This document shows positions 7,001 to 11,034 of a stretch of 11,034 nt of DNA, in pieces. Where the stretch lies: NCBI GenBank assembly GCA_030613505.1, contig JAUWLW010000067.1, positions 1 through 11,034 of the forward strand. The letters are read 5' to 3'. A program made the position numbers and the translations under genes. Source of the stretch: Candidatus Zixiibacteriota bacterium. Lineage in GTDB: Bacteria; RBG-13-66-14; B26-G2; WVWN01. The notes beneath the pieces were generated by a model. It made no database searches and was not told where the DNA came from. It saw only the letters and a list, made by a program, of their open reading frames with translations. Position 1 is the stretch's first letter. Each line of letters starts with the position of its first letter.

Positions 7001-8148
7001 GCAAGAAAAGGCGCCAAAAGTTGATACGCGCTCTCGTAATCGGCGTCGGCGTTTTGTTGGCCGTAATCGTAATTTTAAAAATTTCCTGCCGACGTCCCGG
7101 ATTGCCCGAGGTCGAGGTGATGAGCCTGGCGCCGGGCGACATCGTGTCCACCGTTTCCGCGGACGGCGAACTCGAGGCTCTCAACCAGGTCGACATTTCG
7201 GCCGAGATCGTGGCCCGGATTGAGAGAGTGTACGTGAAAGAGGGCGACGAGGTCGAAAAAGGCCGGCTCCTGTGCGTTCTCGACGACGACGAGCTGAGTT
7301 CGCAGCGCGACTTGAATCGCTCCCGGTTGGTCGAGGCGGAGGCTTCGTACAAACGCGGCAAAGCGCTCTTCGATGAGAAACTCATTTCGGAGGCTGACTT
7401 CGACGCGCGGCGCACGGCGTACGAAGTCGCGAGGTCCCAGCTCGAGCAGAGCGAAGACAACCTCGGCAAGACGCGTATCTACGCGCCCATATCGGGGCGG
7501 GTGGTCCGCGTGGAAGTGGAGGAAGGCGAGACCGTCGTATTGGGGACGATGAACAACCCGGGGACGGTAATGTTTACGCTGGGCGACCTCTCCGCCATGC
7601 AGGCCAAGATATACGTGGACGAGGCGGACATCGTCTACGTCTCGGCCGGCCAACCGGCGAAGGTGACGCCGGACGCCCTACCGGACGCCGCGTTCGACGC
7701 CCGGGTTAGGTCCATCGGTTACATGCCGGCCACCGATACCGGCGCCGCCGGGACCGACGTAACCGAGTTCGAAGTCGCCCTGGACCTCGCCGACGTCGAT
7801 CCTCGTTTGCGGCCGGGGATGTCGGTTACGGGGGCGATCACTACGGCCGAGCGGGGAAACGTCCTCACGTGTCCGCTGCAAGCCATAGGAAGGCGCGAGA
7901 TAGGGGGGCGGGCACGCGATACGGTTTTCGTTTTAGAAGGAGGTCGGGCCAAGCTTGTTCCCGTGAAAACGGGCATCTCCGACGGGACGCGAGTGGAGAT
8001 CGTGGAGGGTTTAAAAGCCGGGCGAAAAGTCATCGTTGGCCCCTACAAAGTGCTCCGGGCCATCGACGACGGCGACGAGGTTAAAGTGCTCGAAGGAGAA
8101 GGTAAATGGCCGAAAGGCGAGAGGCCGGGGTCGCACGGGCCCCAGTAG
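6997..8148 (+). CDS. MacA-like periplasmic adaptor (membrane fusion protein) of ABC efflux pump
   Basis: The 383-residue length compares with about 370 for MacA. The protein links the inner-membrane ABC transporter to the TolC-like duct. A basic N-terminus and one membrane helix (about 10-29) anchor it, with the rest periplasmic. The biotinyl-lipoyl-like domain is split into halves at about 66-95 (VARIERVYVKEGDEVEKG) and 160-185 (RIYAPISGRVVRVEVEEGE), flanking a short helical hairpin (about 100-158). A beta-barrel domain (about 200-285, ending in RPGMSVTG) and a membrane-proximal domain (about 290-355) follow. The signature phrases YAPISGRV and RPGMSV are typical of RND/MacA-type adaptors. 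GGAGG at 6988-6992 precedes the ATG, which overlaps the TolC-like stop. The hydrophilic C-terminal tail (after about 365) is encoded within the 43-bp overlap with the ATPase gene. HlyD-like adaptors for other ABC pumps are the alternative. Confidence 0.92.
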   Translation: MSKKRRQKLIRALVIGVGVLLAVIVILKISCRRPGLPEVEVMSLAPGDIVSTVSADGELEALNQVDISAEIVARIERVYVKEGDEVEKGRLLCVLDDDELSSQRDLNRSRLVEAEASYKRGKALFDEKLISEADFDARRTAYEVARSQLEQSEDNLGKTRIYAPISGRVVRVEVEEGETVVLGTMNNPGTVMFTLGDLSAMQAKIYVDEADIVYVSAGQPAKVTPDALPDAAFDARVRSIGYMPATDTGAAGTDVTEFEVALDLADVDPRLRPGMSVTGAITTAERGNVLTCPLQAIGRREIGGRARDTVFVLEGGRAKLVPVKTGISDGTRVEIVEGLKAGRKVIVGPYKVLRAIDDGDEVKVLEGEGKWPKGERPGSHGPQ

Positions 8149-8813
8149 AGCGCGTTATCGAGCTGGCCGGCGTGTCGAAAGTTTACGACACGGGACGCGT
8201 CGCCGTGAGGGCGCTCGACGACGTCGACTTGCGGCTCGAAGCCGGCGGATATATGGCTATCATGGGCCCTTCCGGCTCGGGCAAGTCCACGCTCATGCAT
8301 ATCCTGGGATGCCTCGATACGCCGACGTCGGGTTCCTATTTCCTTCGCGGCCACGAGGTATCCCAATACGCCCGCAAGAAGCTGGCCCAGGTGCGCAACC
8401 GGGAAGTCGGTTTCGTATTCCAGCGCTTCAACCTTCTCCCCCGGCTCACCGCGGCCGAGAACGTGGAGCTGCCGCTTTTATACGCCGGCGCTTCGGCGGA
8501 GCGACGGCGGGAAGTGGTGGCCGACCTGCTGGCCAAGGTGGGGTTGTCGGACCGGGGCCACCACAGACCCAACGAACTCTCGGGGGGCGAAGTGCAGCGG
8601 GTGGCCATCGCCCGGGCGCTGGCCAACGACCCGGCGATCATCCTGGCCGACGAACCTACCGGGAACCTCGACTCCAAGAGCGAAGAGGATTTAATGCAGC
8701 TCCTGGACTCGCTTAACGAAAAAGGGAAAACCCTGGTTGTAGTAACGCACGAAGACAGCGTCGCCCGGCACGCCAAGCGCGTAATCACGCTGCACGACGG
8801 GAGGGTGGTATGA
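8106..8813 (+). CDS. ABC transporter ATPase of MacB/LolD type
   Basis: A single 235-residue nucleotide-binding domain that powers the pump in the cytoplasm. The motifs appear in order: A-loop Tyr27, Walker A GPSGSGKST (54-62), Q-loop Gln106 in FVFQRFNLLP, signature LSGGE (158-162), Walker B IILADE (178-183, catalytic Glu183), D-loop (NLDS) and H-loop His215 (VTHED). The LSGGE variant and FNLLP sequence place it in the MacB/LolD/YknY group. It overlaps the adaptor gene by 43 bp. The start is nevertheless well supported by AAGGAG at 8093-8098, 7 nt before the ATG, and the resulting N-terminus is normal for the family. Its stop overlaps the permease start (ATGA at 8810-8813). In E. coli MacB this domain is fused to the permease; here the two are separate, as in Gram-positive YknYZ and LolCDE systems. 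Confidence 0.95.
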   Translation: MAERREAGVARAPVERVIELAGVSKVYDTGRVAVRALDDVDLRLEAGGYMAIMGPSGSGKSTLMHILGCLDTPTSGSYFLRGHEVSQYARKKLAQVRNREVGFVFQRFNLLPRLTAAENVELPLLYAGASAERRREVVADLLAKVGLSDRGHHRPNELSGGEVQRVAIARALANDPAIILADEPTGNLDSKSEEDLMQLLDSLNEKGKTLVVVTHEDSVARHAKRVITLHDGRVV

Positions 8814-10060
8814 ACTTCCTGACGGTGTTCGCGCGGGCGGTTGCGTCTATGCGCTACAACAAGACGCGTTCCTTCCTGACGGCGTTGGGGATAATTATCG
8901 GCGTGACCACCATAATCGCCATCGTGGCGTTGCTGAAAGGGCTCGACCGCACCATCGACCAGGAGTTCTCGTCGCTAGGAACCAAGACCATCTACGTCCA
9001 GAAAATGGAGCTGGAAATAGGCTTGCGCCGACATAGGAATTTTGAAGAGATAAGTAAAAGGCCGGACCTTACGGTAGAGGACGCGGCCGCCATTTCCGAA
9101 CTCGCTACGGTCCGGGCCGCGGTTCCCTACATCCCCCGGAATTTGGGTACCCTCACGCGAGGGATTTACGAGGCGGACGAATGCATCCTCGCCGGCATCG
9201 GGGAGGGCGGCGACCTCACGGGTAATTGGATTATTTCCCGGGGGCGCTTTATTACACGCTACGACCAGCAGCATCGCAATATGGTGTGCGTGATCGGCTC
9301 GTACGTAGCCGATAACCTTTTTGGCCGGGGCGAGGAACCGCTAAACCAGACGCTTGAGGTGGACGGCCGCCGGTACGTCGTCGTCGGCGTATTGGAGGAA
9401 AAAGGCGGCTCGTTCGGCCATCCCCAGGACAACCAAATTTTCATCCCCGTCGAAACCCACCTTAAATATTATTCCCTTCCCGAAGGCCGCGCCTCCGTAT
9501 TCCGCGGCATGAGAATCGAGGTTTTACCCGAAGAGGAAGTCCCCGTCGAAACCGCGGTGGCGGACGTCGAGGAGCTTCTGCGCCTCCGGCACGGCCTTCG
9601 GTATTACGAAGATAACGACTTCGGCCTTAATACCCAGGAGTCGATGCTCTCGTCCTTGAACACTATCAGGTCCGTGCTGTGGCTGGTGATGGTGGGCGTA
9701 GCGGGCATCTCCCTTCTCGTAGGAGGTATCGGCATCATGAACATCATGCTGGTGTCGGTGGCCGAGCGCACGCGGGAGATAGGCATCCGCAAGGCCGTGG
9801 GCGCGAGCGACGTCGACATTACGGTGCAGTTCCTCTCGGAGGCGGTGGCGCTTGCGTCCGTAGGCGGCGTCGTAGGCATCGTCCTGGGGCTGGCGGCGGG
9901 CGCGTTCGTATCCGCGATTACGCCGCTGCAAGCCGCGGCGCCGTGGTGGACCGTCGTTTTGGGCGTCGGTTTCTCCGCGGCGGTTGGGATAATATTCGGC
10001 ATTTACCCGGCCCGGAAGGCTTCGGGCCTCAACCCCATAGACGCGATAAGGTACGAGTGA
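8810..10060 (+). CDS. ABC transporter permease of MacB/FtsX type
   Basis: The 416-residue permease has the four-helix MacB layout. TM1 is at about 23-44, a large periplasmic MacB-PCD domain at 45-285, and TM2 (286-312), TM3 (341-369) and TM4 (377-400) form the FtsX domain. The cytoplasmic coupling segment ERTREIGIRKAVGA (319-332) and the C-terminal PARKASGLNPIDAIRYE tail are diagnostic. MacB-type transporters are mechanotransmitters that expel substrates from the periplasm through the adaptor and TolC; they do not move them across the inner membrane. Known substrates include macrolides, peptides, heme precursors and siderophores; the substrate here cannot be read from sequence. GGAGG at 8800-8804 serves the ATG at 8810, which overlaps the ATPase stop. 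LolC/E-like lipoprotein release is less likely because an adaptor and a TolC are encoded alongside. Confidence 0.94.
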   Translation: MNFLTVFARAVASMRYNKTRSFLTALGIIIGVTTIIAIVALLKGLDRTIDQEFSSLGTKTIYVQKMELEIGLRRHRNFEEISKRPDLTVEDAAAISELATVRAAVPYIPRNLGTLTRGIYEADECILAGIGEGGDLTGNWIISRGRFITRYDQQHRNMVCVIGSYVADNLFGRGEEPLNQTLEVDGRRYVVVGVLEEKGGSFGHPQDNQIFIPVETHLKYYSLPEGRASVFRGMRIEVLPEEEVPVETAVADVEELLRLRHGLRYYEDNDFGLNTQESMLSSLNTIRSVLWLVMVGVAGISLLVGGIGIMNIMLVSVAERTREIGIRKAVGASDVDITVQFLSEAVALASVGGVVGIVLGLAAGAFVSAITPLQAAAPWWTVVLGVGFSAAVGIIFGIYPARKASGLNPIDAIRYE

Positions 10061-10089
10061 GCTACGTCGCCGGCGGGCCGGGACACGCG

Positions 10090-10117
10090 CAAGTTTTACG
10101 CCGTACGGTTGTCTAAA
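10090..10117 (+). promoter_or_regulatory. Candidate ECF-type promoter motif before the anti-sigma gene (copy 2)
   Basis: CAAGTTTT (10090-10097) and GTCTAAA (10111-10117) repeat the bipartite motif found at 5686-5713, with identical spacing and further matches in the spacer. It occupies the 74-nt gap between the permease stop and the anti-sigma start. Transcription would begin around 10123, leaving a leader of only about 12 nt, which is short because the ribosome site starts at about 10124. Co-transcription with the pump is also possible, as no terminator is visible in this gap. Confidence 0.4.
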
Positions 10118-10134
10118 TTGGTGAGAGGAACGAA

Positions 10135-10587
10135 ATGGCTTGCATAGACGGAAAAAAACTTTCGGCGTACGTAGATGGCGAGCTGTCCGAAGAGGACGCG
10201 GCGGCGATAGGGGAACATCTTACCCATTGTGGGGCCTGCCGGGAAGAGCTGTCCCGCCTCGAGTTCGTATCGGAAGCCCTCGAGTCGCTGGAAGGGGCGG
10301 AGCCGGACCCGTACTTCGCGCGCCGGCTTAAGCGTTTGGCCGCCGAGGGACGGCGTAGGAATTGGCCCGGGCGGGTACTCGTACCGGCGGCGGCGGCCGC
10401 GGCGGCCGCGCTGTCGTTGGTGGCGGGGAGCTTTCTGGGCCGTGCGCTATACGCCGAGCCGAACGGTGCCTCGTCGCCGGCCAACGGCGACCTGGTGGAG
10501 TACCTCGGCGTCGCGCCGGTGGAGGATTTCCCCGACGGCTCGTTGGGCGAGGCTTGGGGGGACGTCTGGACGGAAGGAGACAGCTAA
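10135..10587 (+). CDS. Putative anti-sigma factor with zf-HC2 zinc finger and one membrane helix
   Basis: The 150-residue protein resembles ZAS-type anti-sigma factors, which hold an ECF sigma factor inactive at the membrane. The N-terminal zf-HC2 domain (about 3-45) carries the H-x3-C-x2-C zinc motif (His28, Cys32, Cys35), with Cys3 as the likely fourth ligand, and the usual LSAYVDGELSEE phrase. A basic linker (62-80) leads to an Ala-rich transmembrane helix (about 82-104). A short acidic periplasmic tail (105-150) follows and contains no enzymatic domain. AGAGGA at 10124-10129 precedes the ATG. The stop overlaps the next start (TAATG), so it is coupled to the LTxxQ sensor gene. A partner ECF sigma gene normally sits just upstream but is absent here; the pump permease occupies that place. 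It could instead be a zf-HC2 protein without a sigma partner. Confidence 0.82.
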   Translation: MACIDGKKLSAYVDGELSEEDAAAIGEHLTHCGACREELSRLEFVSEALESLEGAEPDPYFARRLKRLAAEGRRRNWPGRVLVPAAAAAAAALSLVAGSFLGRALYAEPNGASSPANGDLVEYLGVAPVEDFPDGSLGEAWGDVWTEGDS

Positions 10588-11034
10588 TGAAACAAAAAAT
10601 ACTGATAATCGCACTCGTCGTGTCCGTTGCCCTGAACGTCGGCGCGTTGGTAACGTTCGCCTACCGGTGCGTTACGAGGCCGGAGCCACCCCGGCCGCCG
10701 TGCCCGCTGGCCCAAGAGTTGGATTTGACCGACGAGCAACGCGATAAGATGCGGGCGAGGCGCGAGAAGGCGTTTGAGGAGATGGAGCCGCTCCGGCGAG
10801 AGCTGCATGCCAAACGCGGCGAAGTACTGGCCTTATTGAAGGAGCCGGAGGTCGACGTCGCGCGGCGCGACCGGCTCTTTGCCGAGATCGCGGACCTCCA
10901 GATGCGGATGGAGCTTTCGACTTTCGAAAATATGCGTGAGACGAGGGACATGCTCGGTCCCGACCAACAGGAGCGCTTCGTGGGCCTCGTCGAAGAGCGC
11001 TTCCGTAAGCACGAGCATTTCGCGCGGGGCCCGG
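10587..11034 (+). CDS. CpxP/CnrX-like LTxxQ periplasmic sensor, 3' end outside window
   Basis: The frame is open to the window edge (149 residues seen). The N-terminus is a signal anchor or signal peptide (about 4-25, KILIIALVVSVALNVGALVTFAYR). A Pro-rich linker (31-40) follows, then a charged all-helical domain with two LTxxQ-like motifs, LDLTDEQ (45-51) and LGPDQQ (123-128). This is the pattern of the CpxP/Spy/ZraP and CnrX (heavy-metal sensor) families, which are periplasmic helical-hairpin dimers. The last visible stretch contains His142 and His144 and may begin a metal-binding tail. AAGGAG at 10574-10579 lies 7 nt before the ATG, which overlaps the anti-sigma stop. Pairing with a zf-HC2 anti-sigma recalls CnrYX, where CnrX senses metal and restrains or releases the anti-sigma. 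Whether it senses metal or misfolded protein cannot be told here. Confidence 0.82.
   Translation, partial: MKQKILIIALVVSVALNVGALVTFAYRCVTRPEPPRPPCPLAQELDLTDEQRDKMRARREKAFEEMEPLRRELHAKRGEVLALLKEPEVDVARRDRLFAEIADLQMRMELSTFENMRETRDMLGPDQQERFVGLVEERFRKHEHFARGP

Noticed and set aside
8036-8716. Plus-strand frame of 226 residues overlapping the ATPase
   Set aside because: It is an out-of-frame, Arg/Gly-rich translation of the MacB/LolD ATPase gene, whose motifs are intact in the other frame.
10386-10412. GCG/GCC-rich low-complexity run
   Set aside because: It simply encodes the Ala-rich transmembrane helix of the anti-sigma-like protein.
1-11034. CRISPR arrays, tRNA/rRNA genes, insertion sequences
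   Set aside because: No regularly spaced direct repeats, no tRNA-like cloverleaf and no transposase frame were seen on reading.

Overview
The window looks like chromosomal DNA from a GC-rich, double-membraned (diderm) bacterium. The evidence is an Omp85/TamA-type outer-membrane protein, a TamB-like partner, a TolC-family channel and several proteins with export signals. Nothing fixes the taxonomy. The low-similarity secreted propeller and an eroded Rhs fragment would suit an uncultivated lineage, but that is a guess.

Layout. Positions 1-4383 (minus strand) hold a two-gene TamA-TamB-like operon: tamA-like (4359 to 2497), then a tamB-like gene (2480 to beyond position 1). Its predicted promoter faces left at 4390-4418. 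Positions 4384-4775 are a divergent intergenic region. It holds that promoter with an overlapping inverted repeat, a right-facing sigma70-type promoter (4459-4487), a strong intrinsic terminator only about 70 nt downstream (4533-4567), and a frameshifted Rhs/YD-repeat core remnant (4573-4757). Positions 4776-5585 (plus) encode a secreted beta-propeller-like protein of unknown function, closed by an intrinsic terminator at 5664-5694.

Positions 5750-10060 (plus) form a tightly coupled four-gene operon: TolC-like channel, MacA-like adaptor, MacB/LolD-type ATPase and MacB/FtsX-type permease. All junctions overlap (ATGA, 43 bp, ATGA). The TolC-like gene appears to start with ATA, the only codon that fits the ribosome binding site and restores the signal peptide. 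Positions 10135-11034 carry a zinc-finger (zf-HC2) anti-sigma-like membrane protein, translationally coupled (TAATG) to a CpxP/CnrX-type LTxxQ periplasmic sensor that runs off the right edge.

Working together. TamA/TamB should serve outer-membrane biogenesis. The four-gene operon should build a type I tripartite ABC efflux pump spanning the envelope. The anti-sigma/LTxxQ pair resembles the sensing half of an ECF-sigma envelope- or metal-stress circuit, although no sigma gene is visible. A bipartite motif (CAAGTTTT, then GTCTAAA at identical spacing) lies upstream of both the pump operon and the anti-sigma pair. The two may therefore be one regulon in which the pump is the output of the stress circuit. 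This is the most testable new idea here, along with the promoter-terminator pair that may define a small RNA or an attenuated leader.
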